A stretch of DNA of 34,984 bases from Bacteroidaceae bacterium (GCA_017420875.1 JAFQNW010000091.1:1-34984); one strand, 5' to 3'; positions 1 through 7,163 are shown, counted from the first letter of the stretch. Numbers and translations are program-made. The notes: generated by a model from the letters alone, not told the origin.

Positions 1-123
1 AAGATACGAATTTATGCAAACTTAAACGATTGAAAATCAGTTAAAATACCGACAATACTCGACATTGCCAGACCATTCTTTACTATCCTCTTCAAACCCC
101 GACAATGATGTTTTAAACGGCTG

Positions 124-131
124 TATCTTTG
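124..131 (+). promoter_or_regulatory. Possible -7 box upstream of the HU-like gene
   Basis: TATCTTTG fits the Bacteroides -7 consensus TAnnTTTG. It lies 71 bases before the HU start. I see no good TTTG -33 element at 19-21 bases upstream, so this is only a partial promoter match. Confidence 0.4.
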
Positions 132-159
132 TATTAGAAAAAGAATGAATAACAAAACG

Positions 160-666
160 ACTAGTAGTTAGTCACTAAAATAACTATCAACTATTAACTA
201 TTATGTCAAGATCAGTAACTTATTCAGTGGTTCCACGTTTGAACCCAAGAGACAAGGACGCTAGTCCAAAGTTTTACGCCCAGGTACAAGCCAGTGGCGA
301 TGTCAATATCCGCGAGATGTCCGAACGCATCCAGCAAAGTTGTACCGTACACAAGGCCGACGTACACGCCGTGTTGGTAGCCTTGGAAGACACCATGATT
401 GATGCTCTGAAAGGTGGAGAAATTGTCCGCTTGGGCGACCTCGGTACCTTCCAAATAGGGGTGAGCGGTAAGGGTGCTTTGACCGAAGATGAGTACAATA
501 CTTCTCTCATCACCAAGGCTCGCATCAACTTCCGTCCTGGTATTGCTCTCAGTGGCATTCTCACCGGATTGACCTACAGTAAAGTAGCTAAAAAGGCCGA
601 GAAAAAAAGTGAAACAGAGGAAGAAGAAAACGAAGGAGTGTAATTAATTAGTGACTAGTAGCTAGT
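160..666. repeat. Imperfect inverted repeats flanking the HU-like gene
   Basis: A 19-base arm at 160-178 (ACTAGTAGTTAGTCACTAA) is nearly the reverse complement of 648-666 (TTAGTGACTAGTAGCTAGT), with about 15 of 19 positions paired. The arms lie just before and just after the HU-like gene. Both are AT-rich and partly self-similar, so this may be simple low-complexity spacer rather than a functional element. Confidence 0.35.
203..643 (+). CDS. HU-like DNA-binding protein
   Basis: A 146-residue HU/IHF-fold protein of the long Bacteroidales type. Residues about 20-125 hold the HU fold; the GEIVRLGDLGTFQI stretch and the following RINFRPG segment match the beta-arm region of these proteins. The C-terminus is a low-complexity Lys/Glu tail (KKAEKKSETEEEENEG), as is common in this subgroup. 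Such proteins bind DNA non-specifically and bend it. It is followed by the smalltalk peptide and a peptidoglycan amidase, a trio repeatedly found together in Bacteroides, often near capsule loci; why they co-occur is not established. The ATG sits in an AT-rich leader without a Shine-Dalgarno site, normal for this phylum. Divergent inverted repeats flank the gene. Confidence 0.9.
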   Translation: MSRSVTYSVVPRLNPRDKDASPKFYAQVQASGDVNIREMSERIQQSCTVHKADVHAVLVALEDTMIDALKGGEIVRLGDLGTFQIGVSGKGALTEDEYNTSLITKARINFRPGIALSGILTGLTYSKVAKKAEKKSETEEEENEGV

Positions 667-680
667 AAAAAACTGAAAAG

Positions 681-785
681 ATGGAAGAAAAAAAGAATAC
701 CACATGGGAAATTGTATTGAAAATCATCATAGCGGTGGCTTCGGCAGTAGCGGGAGCACTGGGGGTGACGGCGTGCGTAGGGTAA
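681..785 (+). CDS. Smalltalk protein (34 aa)
   Basis: A 34-codon gene starting ATG at 681 and ending TAA at 783-785. The peptide starts MEEKKNTTWEIVLKII, followed by an Ala/Gly/Val-rich hydrophobic segment and a Cys near the end. This is the pattern of the Bacteroidales 'smalltalk' family: a short charged head, then one membrane-spanning or lipoprotein-like segment (residues about 11-33). Its place between an HU-like protein and an amidase is the usual context of the family. Function is unknown; the topology resembles small phage-type or membrane-targeted peptides. It overlaps the amidase reading frame. Confidence 0.85.
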   Translation: MEEKKNTTWEIVLKIIIAVASAVAGALGVTACVG

Positions 786-1234
786 AACGCAAACTGACGC
801 TCATCGTGATACATTGTACCGCTACGAGGTCGAACATCGACTTTACCCATACAGATTTGTTGCGGGTACACCGAGCACGAGGGATGCGATGCATCGGGTA
901 TCATTTTTACATCCGCAAGGATGGATACATTCATAGCACTCGTCCACTCGAAATGGTGGGAGCACATGCCAGGGGATATAATGCCGAGAGCATCGGTATT
1001 GCTTACGAGGGGGGATTGTCCCCCCTTGGTGTTCCGACTGATACCCGAACGCAAAAGCAGAAATATTCTTTAAGAGCATTGGTGCGAACGCTGAAAAAGG
1101 ATTATGGCATCGGACGGGTGTGTGGACATCGCGATCTGAGTCCCGACCGTAACGGAAACGGTGTGGTGGAACAAATCGAATGGTTGAAGCAATGCCCCTG
1201 TTTCGATGTGGCAAGAGACGAATGGTGTAGCTAG
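773..1234 (+). CDS. N-acetylmuramoyl-L-alanine amidase (T7 lysozyme-like)
   Basis: Amidase_2/PGRP-fold enzyme that cleaves the bond between muramic acid and the L-Ala of the peptide stem. Expected zinc ligands are visible: His in LIVIHCTATR, His in VCGHRDLSPD, and Cys in the CPCFDV motif close to the C-terminus, the spacing of T7 lysozyme-like Bacteroides proteins. I chose GTG at 773 (153 codons), just before the conserved beta-strand; the frame is open to ATG 704, but that start lies inside the smalltalk gene and would add a Gly/Ser-rich non-family stretch. There is no signal peptide, so it either acts in the cytoplasm or is exported another way. Its stop overlaps the stop of the convergent UpxY-like gene by three bases. 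Confidence 0.85.
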   Translation: MRRVKRKLTLIVIHCTATRSNIDFTHTDLLRVHRARGMRCIGYHFYIRKDGYIHSTRPLEMVGAHARGYNAESIGIAYEGGLSPLGVPTDTRTQKQKYSLRALVRTLKKDYGIGRVCGHRDLSPDRNGNGVVEQIEWLKQCPCFDVARDEWCS

Positions 1235-1767
1235 TGAGAAGGAAGGGCTTCTACATAACCAACCGGCATGTCGACACCAGCACAACCTAACAGATCCAGA
1301 CGGACGACTACTTTCGATTTACCATCGATTTCTATCAGTTCACCTTCCATACCGGACAACGGTCCTTTGATGACTTTGACCTGTTGTCCCGGTTCAAGTG
1401 GGGAGGTGAACATTTCGATGGTTTCGGTAGAGTAGTCAACCATGAACATAAACTGCCGCATCTGTCTGTCGGGGATAACTGCAGGGGTGTGTTCGCCACG
1501 GAGCACCATGTAATGGCTGATGGAGGCTAATGTCAGTGCTTCCATACGTTCCTTTTGGGTAGCATGGATAAAAATCATTTGCGGGATAAGCACTCGCATC
1601 ACCTTTTTCTTGCGTTGTGACCATTGGTGAATCTCTTCACGGACTGGTACAAAGCTTTCTATTCCCATGGCTGCCAGTCTTTCGGCTGTTTTTCGTTCGT
1701 GGAACAGGCGAACATAGGCCACGTACCATTTACGCTCTTCGGGTTGAACGGAGGTATCAGTAGGCAT
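1231..1767 (-). CDS. UpxY-like NusG-family transcription antiterminator
   Basis: A 178-residue NusG paralogue. The NGN domain begins at KWYVAYVRLFHERKTAERL (about residues 13-115) and a KOW-like segment follows (PGQQVKVIKGPLSGMEGELIEIDGKSKVVV, about 125-160). In B. fragilis, UpxY proteins prevent premature termination in their own capsular polysaccharide operon. Here the gene overlaps the end of the upstream sugar transferase gene by 11 bases, so the two are co-transcribed. Unusually, nothing on the minus strand follows: the next gene is the convergent amidase, so there is no downstream capsule operon for it to act on in cis. It may act on a locus elsewhere or be a remnant. Confidence 0.85.
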   Translation of the reverse strand: MPTDTSVQPEERKWYVAYVRLFHERKTAERLAAMGIESFVPVREEIHQWSQRKKKVMRVLIPQMIFIHATQKERMEALTLASISHYMVLRGEHTPAVIPDRQMRQFMFMVDYSTETIEMFTSPLEPGQQVKVIKGPLSGMEGELIEIDGKSKVVVRLDLLGCAGVDMPVGYVEALPSH

Positions 1768-3160
1768 TTTTTTCTCCTTTCACAACGTTGGCAAATGTTT
1801 TGTATATGATGAATAAATCGAGCAAGAATGACCAGTGCTCCATGTACCAAATATCAGCACGTACGCGTCCTTCCATTTGGTGTAATTCTTTGGTTTCACC
1901 TCGGTAACCTGTGACTTGTGCCCAACCTGTAATGCCTGGCTTTACAAAATGGCGAACCATATAATTATCAATCAACTCTGAATATTCCTCTGTATGTTTC
2001 AGCATGTGAGGTCGAGGTCCAACCAATGACATTTCGCCAAGGAATACATTGATGAGCTGGGGTAATTCGTCGATGTTGGTTTTTCTCATAAAATCTCCGA
2101 ATTTAGTCTTACGAGGGTCATTTTTTGTTGCTTGGATTTTGTCAGAATCTTTATTGACCTTCATGCTGCGGAACTTGTAACACCAAAATTCCTTACCATT
2201 GATACCATTTCGTTTCTGCTTGAAAAAGATAGGACCCGGTGAGGTTATCTTGATGATGGCACCTACTATCAAGTAGATAAATGGGAATAAGGTACATAGG
2301 AAGATTCCTGATGCCAATAAATCGAATGAACGCTTGATGAAACGATTGTCGAACTCGTTGAGTGGGGCGTTGTGCAAACTCAATATAGGAACATCCCCTA
2401 TCGTGTCGAACCACATACGACGATGCAAATAATTACGAACGTGAGGTACATGGAAAAAATGAGCAAAATTCTTTTCTGTCCATTGGATTACCTCTAATAT
2501 AAGTTGGCTTTGAGAGGATGGAAGACAACTATATACGTTGTGAACAACATTGGATTCTAAAAAGGCCATTGCTTCTTGAGGTGTGCCCAAATAAGGTATA
2601 TTCTCAGATAAACGAGGATGGGGTTTGTTATCGAAATATCCCAAAACTCTGTATCCGGAGGATTTATCGGACATTTCATTGTAGAGCTCAATCATGTTAC
2701 TATCACTTCCTAAATAAATACAGAATGAAGAATTTCGTCCGTGACGACGATAATTTCGTAGAAGACGATGAACGTAAATTCTCCAAATGATTAAAGATAA
2801 GAAGTTGAGTGCATGAAATAGTATTAAAAACCGGGTAGATATAGCATCGTATCCAGCCATGGCAATAAATGCAACTGATATAACAGCAAATTTAATACAG
2901 TTTTTTGTGACTCTACCTACAATGTGCATGTTGCGAGTCTTGCGTAAGTGAAGTATTACACCATTATAATATGTACTTAGAATATAACATAAGGTGTTGA
3001 AAGATACCATTTCCCAATATCCACCACTGAAAACGGGACCAATACCTAGCTTGGGCCATAGACCATATAGACATGTAAAAAGGGCGTTCATGATGAGAAT
3101 GTCACCCAAAATGACACTACAAACCAATAAACGGGAGGTTTTATTCTTTATTTGCGACAT
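1757..3160 (-). CDS. Undecaprenyl-phosphate sugar phosphotransferase (initiating glycosyltransferase)
   Basis: A 467-residue WcaJ/CpsE-type enzyme that transfers a sugar-1-phosphate to undecaprenyl phosphate, the first step of capsule or exopolysaccharide assembly at the inner membrane. The N-terminal third has about four hydrophobic segments, followed by a Rossmann-like region (about 140-260). The C-terminal catalytic domain starts at KRSFDLLASG and carries the family marks SPGPIFFKQKRNG, YKFRSM, IDELPQLINV, SLVGPRP and PGITGWAQV. I chose the ATG at 3160 because the open frame upstream (to 3202) adds residues unlike the family and overlaps the promoter. It is the first gene of a two-gene unit with the UpxY-like protein. 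Confidence 0.9.
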   Translation of the reverse strand: MSQIKNKTSRLLVCSVILGDILIMNALFTCLYGLWPKLGIGPVFSGGYWEMVSFNTLCYILSTYYNGVILHLRKTRNMHIVGRVTKNCIKFAVISVAFIAMAGYDAISTRFLILFHALNFLSLIIWRIYVHRLLRNYRRHGRNSSFCIYLGSDSNMIELYNEMSDKSSGYRVLGYFDNKPHPRLSENIPYLGTPQEAMAFLESNVVHNVYSCLPSSQSQLILEVIQWTEKNFAHFFHVPHVRNYLHRRMWFDTIGDVPILSLHNAPLNEFDNRFIKRSFDLLASGIFLCTLFPFIYLIVGAIIKITSPGPIFFKQKRNGINGKEFWCYKFRSMKVNKDSDKIQATKNDPRKTKFGDFMRKTNIDELPQLINVFLGEMSLVGPRPHMLKHTEEYSELIDNYMVRHFVKPGITGWAQVTGYRGETKELHQMEGRVRADIWYMEHWSFLLDLFIIYKTFANVVKGEKNAY

Positions 3161-3199
3161 GATTAAGGTTCTTTGTATAAAAGGATATAATGTTGAAAA

Positions 3200-3231
3200 C
3201 AAAATTAGAAAGTATTTTCTGCATTTCCAAA
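3200..3231 (-). promoter_or_regulatory. Promoter of the sugar transferase / UpxY-like operon
   Basis: On the minus strand there is TTTG at 3231-3228, a 20-base spacer, and TAATTTTG at 3207-3200, an exact match to the Bacteroides -33/-7 pattern. It predicts a start about 30 bases before the chosen ATG. I did not find clear inverted repeats flanking it, so it does not look like an invertible capsule promoter. Confidence 0.65.
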
Positions 3232-3278
3232 AAATGTCAATCTTTTATTTGTTTATATTCAATGATGGTAATACATTT

Positions 3279-4676
3279 TCAAAACGGAGCCTCTTTTTGT
3301 ATGTGCATGTATTTGCCACTTACCGGATGCTTGAACTCTAATCGTTCGGCATGAAGATAGAGGCGGTCGGCCGGTTGGCCGTAGAGGGGATCGCCTACGA
3401 TGGGGCAGTTCAGTCCGTCAGGGTGGGCGGCATGAACGCGAAGCTGGTGGGTGCGGCCGGTTTCGGGGTAGAGGGCAATGCGGGTATAAGGGGACTGAAT
3501 GACATGCCCTAAGATTTCATAACGTGTAACAGCCGGCTTGCCGTATTCGAAGCAGACCATTTGCAGGGGGCGATTGTCGAAGTCGGGACGGAGGGGGAGG
3601 CGGATGAAGCCTTTCGGTTCCTTTCCGGTAACAAGGCCATCGAGTAGGGCGATGTAGCGTTTCTTGACGGTTCTTCCTTCGAACTGTTTTTGGAGTAGGG
3701 CATGGGTATCCTTGTCCTTGGCTGCAAGGAGCAGGCCGGAGGTGGCCATGTCGAGCCGATGCACCAAGAGCGGACCGGTGGCTTCGGGGTAGCGTTCCTG
3801 TAGGATACTCAGTACGGAGGCCTGACCGGTCTTTCCGGGTACGGAAAGCATGCCGGCAGGTTTGTTGACCACCAGCAGGTATTCGTCTTCGTAGACGGTT
3901 TCGAGTTGGGTAGCATCGGTATTCGAAATGAGAAGTGGGTTAGGCTCTACCTCGATTCCTCGTAGCATAAACCCAAGAATGGGTTCGCACTTGTGGCGAC
4001 AGGCCGGATAGTAATGTCCGTGACGGCGGATTTCTCCTTTGGGGGAGTTGCCCCACCAGAATTCGGCCATGGCCAATGGCTGTAATTGATGCAGGTAAGC
4101 ATATTGCAACAGCTTGGGAGCGGCACATTCGCCTGTCCCGGCAGGTGGGTTGCGGTGGGCCGTTTCGGCGAAGATGGTGTGGATGTCTTGCTCTTCGCCC
4201 AAGGCATTGCGAAGACGGAATTGTTGGAAAATCCATTGCTGGAGGGCAATGGAACGGTTCTTACGTTCTTCTTTGAGTGATTCGAGATATGTATCATTCA
4301 GAGGAGCGGAGCGAAGAATGACACTGAGTGAAGAAATCCGGGCTTCTTCTTCCTTGAAATAGCCGTCGGGATTGAGGAGGTCGTAGACCGGGGGGACGAA
4401 ATAATCGTGGTGGTTGCTTCCGGCCAAATTGCCCGAGAAGGCGGCCAGGAAGCCGATGGTGCCATCCGGCGTGCGGACTACCAATACACCGAACATCTTG
4501 CCTTGTTGCAGTTCTTCGTGCCAATCGGACCGGGACTGCAAATAGTGCTGTACCTCTTCGGCTGCACATACACACAACGGGTGGGGCGTATAGTGAAATG
4601 GATAGGTAAACATCGTGGGCAATGACAAACCACTGATGTCTGTTTGAAAGCGGTGTATGGTGTCTGATTTGCTCAT
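3279..4676 (-). CDS. RluA-family pseudouridine synthase with long N-terminal extension
   Basis: A 465-residue protein. The C-terminal half is an RluA-type catalytic domain: NKPAG at about 271-275 and HRLDMATSGLLL with the catalytic Asp at about 309, then RYIALLDG and TGRTHQLRVH. The first ~250 residues are the extension found in Bacteroidales homologues, including RRHGHYYPACRHKCEPILGFM, which has paired Cys residues. Enzymes of this family isomerise specific uridines in 23S rRNA and/or tRNA; the exact target cannot be read from the sequence. Within the extension, bases 4291-4338 (ISSLSVILRSAPLNDTY) resemble an intergenic repeat motif. The gene is single, transcribed away from the MaoC-like gene. 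Confidence 0.9.
   Translation of the reverse strand: MSKSDTIHRFQTDISGLSLPTMFTYPFHYTPHPLCVCAAEEVQHYLQSRSDWHEELQQGKMFGVLVVRTPDGTIGFLAAFSGNLAGSNHHDYFVPPVYDLLNPDGYFKEEEARISSLSVILRSAPLNDTYLESLKEERKNRSIALQQWIFQQFRLRNALGEEQDIHTIFAETAHRNPPAGTGECAAPKLLQYAYLHQLQPLAMAEFWWGNSPKGEIRRHGHYYPACRHKCEPILGFMLRGIEVEPNPLLISNTDATQLETVYEDEYLLVVNKPAGMLSVPGKTGQASVLSILQERYPEATGPLLVHRLDMATSGLLLAAKDKDTHALLQKQFEGRTVKKRYIALLDGLVTGKEPKGFIRLPLRPDFDNRPLQMVCFEYGKPAVTRYEILGHVIQSPYTRIALYPETGRTHQLRVHAAHPDGLNCPIVGDPLYGQPADRLYLHAERLEFKHPVSGKYMHIQKEAPF
4291..4338. repeat. REP-like GAGCGGAGCGAAGAATG segment inside the pseudouridine synthase gene
   Basis: The plus strand reads CATTC, then GGAGCGGAGCGAA, then GAATGACA, followed by CTGAGTGAAGAAATCC. 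The CATTC/GAATG arms could form a small stem around a GAGCGAAGCGA-like core. Similar strings are frequent between genes in Bacteroidota. Here the stretch is translated in frame as part of the N-terminal extension. Resemblance is by eye only. Confidence 0.35.
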
Positions 4677-4795
4677 TTTCGAAAAAAGTGTGCAAACAAT
4701 ATGCTAAATTAAAAATAATTGACTAATTTTGCTTTAACAATAGCGTGACGCAAAGTTAATTCAATTAAATCGATTCATAAAAAAATAAAGAGAAA

Positions 4796-5260
4796 ATGGG
4801 AAAACTAATTATTAACTCGTACGAAGAATTTGAAAAATATGTAGGACAAGAACTGGGTGTATCCGATTATGTAGCGTTGGATCAGGAACGTATCAACTTG
4901 TTTGCAGATGCAACGTTGGATCATCAGTGGATTCATGTGGATACTGAAAAGGCTGCGGTAGAGAGTCCGTTCAAGAGCACCATCGCTCACGGATATTTGA
5001 CAATGTCCATGCTGGCGTATCTGTGGAACCAGATTATTGAGGTGAACAACCTGAAGATGATGATTAACTACGGTATGGAAAAGATGAAGTTCGGTCAGGC
5101 TGTGTTGTCGGGTCAGCGTATTCGTTTACGCACTACTTTGCAGAGCTTGCAGAACCTCCGTGGTACAGCCAAGGCGGAAATCAAGTTCAAGATTGAAATT
5201 GAAGACCAGAAGAAGCCGGCTTTGGATGGCGTGGCTATCTTCTTGTATTATTTTGAATGA
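4796..5260 (+). CDS. MaoC-like (R)-hydratase / dehydratase
   Basis: A 154-residue single hot-dog-fold protein of the MaoC family. The hydratase motif is present: ADATLDHQWIHVD with the catalytic Asp and His, then SPFKSTIAHGYLTMSML. Family members hydrate (R)-enoyl-CoA or related thioesters in the cytoplasm. The native substrate cannot be inferred. The ATG has a purine-rich AT leader (AATAAAGAGAAA) and no Shine-Dalgarno site. TAATTTTG at 4724-4731 could be the -7 box, without a convincing -33. A secreted esterase gene follows after 39 bases, so the two may share a transcript although no joint function is evident. Confidence 0.88.
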   Translation: MGKLIINSYEEFEKYVGQELGVSDYVALDQERINLFADATLDHQWIHVDTEKAAVESPFKSTIAHGYLTMSMLAYLWNQIIEVNNLKMMINYGMEKMKFGQAVLSGQRIRLRTTLQSLQNLRGTAKAEIKFKIEIEDQKKPALDGVAIFLYYFE

Positions 5261-5299
5261 TTGCATAGAAAGAGAACCTAAACCTTAAATAATTTGCTT

Positions 5300-6457
5300 A
5301 TGAAAAAGACAATCACATTCATTGCATGCATGTTGTTTTGCATCGCAAGCTTTGCCCAACAGGCTTTGTGGGGAAGAAGTAATCTGGTTTCGCCGGAAAT
5401 TCATGACAACAATACCGTGACTTTCCGTCTGAGTGCTCCGAAAGCTGTGAAGGTGCAGCTGACCGGCGACTTTATCGCCAATGGAGTAGCCGACTTGAAG
5501 GAAGGTAAGGACGGTGTGTGGGAATTTACGACTCCTGAACCGCTGGAACCGGAATTGTACAGCTATGCGTTCATCGTGGATGGATTGCGTATGCTTGACC
5601 CCAGCAACGTGTTCTTGAATCGTGATGTGAATACCATCGTGAACATCTTTATTATCGGTGGGGGACAGGGCGATTTATATAAGGTGAACAATGTGCCTCA
5701 CGGTACTGTATCGAAGGTATGGTACGACAGTAAAGTGCTTGAAAAGAAGCGTCGTATGACGGTCTATACTCCGGCCGGTTATGAAACAAGTGGCAAGCGT
5801 TATCCGGTGTTCTACCTGTTGCATGGTAGTGGCGGTGACGAAGAAGCTTGGATGGACTTGGGACGTACGGCTCAGATTATGGATAACCTGATAGCACAAG
5901 GTAAGGCTCAGCCAATGATTGTGGTGATGACCAACGGGAATGGTGCCCGAGAAGCAACACCCAGCCATTCATCGGAAGGTATGAAGCAACCGGATAACCG
6001 GACAGCCAGAGGTAAAGCTGGTGCTTTTGAAGAATCGTTCCCTGAAATTGTGAACTTTATCGATAAGAACTATCGCACCATCAAGAAGAAATCGGGTCGT
6101 GCCATTGCAGGTCTTTCAATGGGTGGTGGTCACACTTTGCAGATTTCCAAGGAATATCCGGATATGTTCGACTATGTAGGCTTGTTCTCGTCGTCGGTTA
6201 GAATGTCATCGAATAATGCGGCTTCGCCGGTTTATGAAAATATTCTGGAAAAGTTGAAGGTGCAGTTTGCCAAGAAGCCGAAATTGTACTGGATTGCTAT
6301 CGGTAAGGATGACTTCTTGTACAAAGCAAATGCTGAATTCCGCAAGGTGTTGGATGAAAACGGCCTTAAATACGAATATTTTGAAAACGGTGACGGACAC
6401 ATCTGGCGTAACTGGCGTATCTATCTGTCGATGTTTGCACCGAAATTGTTTAAGTAA
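5300..6457 (+). CDS. Secreted esterase (esterase D / feruloyl-esterase-like) with N-terminal E-set domain
   Basis: A 385-residue exported alpha/beta hydrolase. A signal peptide (residues 1-20, ending SFAQ) is followed by a CBM48/E-set-like beta domain (about 25-125: NTVTFRLSAPKAVKVQLTGDF...) and an esterase D domain (about 135-385). The nucleophile is Ser in GLSMGGG (about 273), the oxyanion region is YLLHGSGGDEEAW, the Asp is likely in IGKDD, and the catalytic His lies in GDGHIWRNW (about 367). Relatives release feruloyl or acetyl groups from plant polysaccharides in the periplasm or on the surface; the substrate here is an inference. I chose ATG 5300 over the TTG two codons earlier because it starts the signal peptide. 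Confidence 0.88.
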   Translation: MKKTITFIACMLFCIASFAQQALWGRSNLVSPEIHDNNTVTFRLSAPKAVKVQLTGDFIANGVADLKEGKDGVWEFTTPEPLEPELYSYAFIVDGLRMLDPSNVFLNRDVNTIVNIFIIGGGQGDLYKVNNVPHGTVSKVWYDSKVLEKKRRMTVYTPAGYETSGKRYPVFYLLHGSGGDEEAWMDLGRTAQIMDNLIAQGKAQPMIVVMTNGNGAREATPSHSSEGMKQPDNRTARGKAGAFEESFPEIVNFIDKNYRTIKKKSGRAIAGLSMGGGHTLQISKEYPDMFDYVGLFSSSVRMSSNNAASPVYENILEKLKVQFAKKPKLYWIAIGKDDFLYKANAEFRKVLDENGLKYEYFENGDGHIWRNWRIYLSMFAPKLFK

Positions 6458-6543
6458 AGGGGTTTTTCTTTTTTCCTTTCTGGCAGCAGAAAGAAAAAGG
6501 AAACAAAAAAGAAAGACTGCCGGCTGACGTTCCAGAGCTAAAT

Positions 6544-6619
6544 TTCCAGTGTTTTTCCTAATCGAAAAGAACTCACTTCGTTCAAACAGCTTTTCGATCT
6601 TCACGGAAAAACACTGGAA
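6544..6619. repeat. Nested hairpin with conserved loop (copy 1)
   Basis: Outer arms 6544-6558 (TTCCAGTGTTTTTCC) and 6605-6619 are perfect 15-base reverse complements. Inner arms 6561-6569 (ATCGAAAAG) and 6590-6598 are perfect 9-base complements. The loop 6570-6589, read on the minus strand, is CTGTTTGAACGAAGTGAGTT. The same loop recurs at 6870-6889 in the opposite orientation. Confidence 0.75.
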
Positions 6620-6665
6620 TTTCTTCACGCTCTTCCACGAAGGCCGGTTTCTCCAACGGAGAACT

Positions 6666-6786
6666 CAACATCGCTACGCTCGTTGAGGTGGATGTTTTCA
6701 GATCCTTCCCGTTGCTCAGGATGACACACAAAGCAATGATGACACGCAGCATGAAAACATTAACTATAACGAGCGAAGCGATGTTG
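6666..6786. repeat. Long inverted repeat with GAGCGAAGCGA core
   Basis: Arm 6666-6684 (CAACATCGCTACGCTCGTT) pairs with 6768-6786 with one mismatch over 19 bases. A second pair, 6691-6700 (GATGTTTTCA) and 6752-6761, is nested inside with one mismatch. Both arms contain the AGCGAAGCG core shared with the neighbouring hairpins. Confidence 0.7.
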
Positions 6787-6859
6787 ATGTATACATCCAC
6801 TCCAGATGATTCCGCCTTGTTTTTTGGGCGTGAAGCGGAGGTGCTTTTCGGAGCGTTAA

Positions 6860-6899
6860 AAACAAAAAGCTGTTTGAGCGAAGCGAGTTCTTTTTGTTT
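6860..6899. repeat. Hairpin with conserved loop (copy 2, opposite orientation)
   Basis: Arms 6860-6869 (AAACAAAAAG) and 6890-6899 (CTTTTTGTTT) are perfect complements. They enclose CTGTTTGAGCGAAGCGAGTT (6870-6889), which matches the copy-1 loop at 18 of 20 positions although the stems are different. Confidence 0.75.
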
Positions 6900-6974
6900 A
6901 GCGTAGAAAAGTGCCGGAGTAGGCCAAAAAATGCAGCCAGCGAATTTTCTTTGTTTCGTTTCTTTTCTTCGTGG

Positions 6975-7080
6975 AAAAGAAATGAAAAGCCAAGCGGCTC
7001 GAAGTCCGTTCAAAAGAAATGAAAAGCCATGCGGCTTGAGCTTTGTCCGTGGAAAAGAAATGAAAAACCAAGTAGTTAGA
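6975..7080. repeat. Three imperfect tandem copies of a 37-41 base unit
   Basis: AAAAGAAATGAAAA begins at 6975, 7012 and 7053. The first two copies continue as GCCAAGCGGCTCGAAGTCCG or a close variant, and the third diverges after AACCAAG. The repeats end just upstream of the porin promoter. Confidence 0.6.
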
Positions 7081-7098
7081 TAGAAAATGTGTATTTTC

Positions 7099-7130
7099 TT
7101 TTGTATCAAGATAAAAGAAAAGTATCTTTG
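7099..7130 (+). promoter_or_regulatory. Promoter of the porin gene
   Basis: TTTTG at 7099-7103, a 19-base spacer and TATCTTTG at 7123-7130 match the Bacteroides -33/-7 pattern. The predicted start lies about 25 bases before the ATG at 7164. Confidence 0.65.
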
Positions 7131-7163
7131 CACGATTTTTTTTAAATACATTAATTTTAATCT

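Larger units (their letters stand above)
6458..7098. repeat. Gene-free repeat-rich island with multiple hairpins
   Basis: I find no credible gene here. The antisense open frame running through it has no family features and crosses into the porin gene. The region contains an imperfect pyrimidine/purine hairpin just after the esterase (about 6465-6520), three strong inverted repeats listed separately, a small stem at 6959-6967/6974-6982 (TTTCTTTTC / GAAAAGAAA), and three imperfect tandem copies of AAAAGAAATGAAAA. The string ATCCTTCCCGTTGCTCAGGA (about 6701-6720) is another Bacteroidota intergenic motif type. The composition differs sharply from the genes on either side. Confidence 0.7.

Noticed and set aside
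203..1234. HU-like protein, small hydrophobic peptide and amidase as a prophage lysis module
   Set aside because: No structural, replication or integrase genes nearby. This trio is a standard chromosomal cassette in Bacteroides. The lysis-like reading is kept only as a question about function.
3200..3278. Invertible capsule promoter
   Set aside because: A good -33/-7 pair is present but I could not find inverted repeats on both sides of it.
6458..7098. CRISPR array
   Set aside because: Repeats are imperfect, only two or three copies, with no regular unique spacers and no cas genes.
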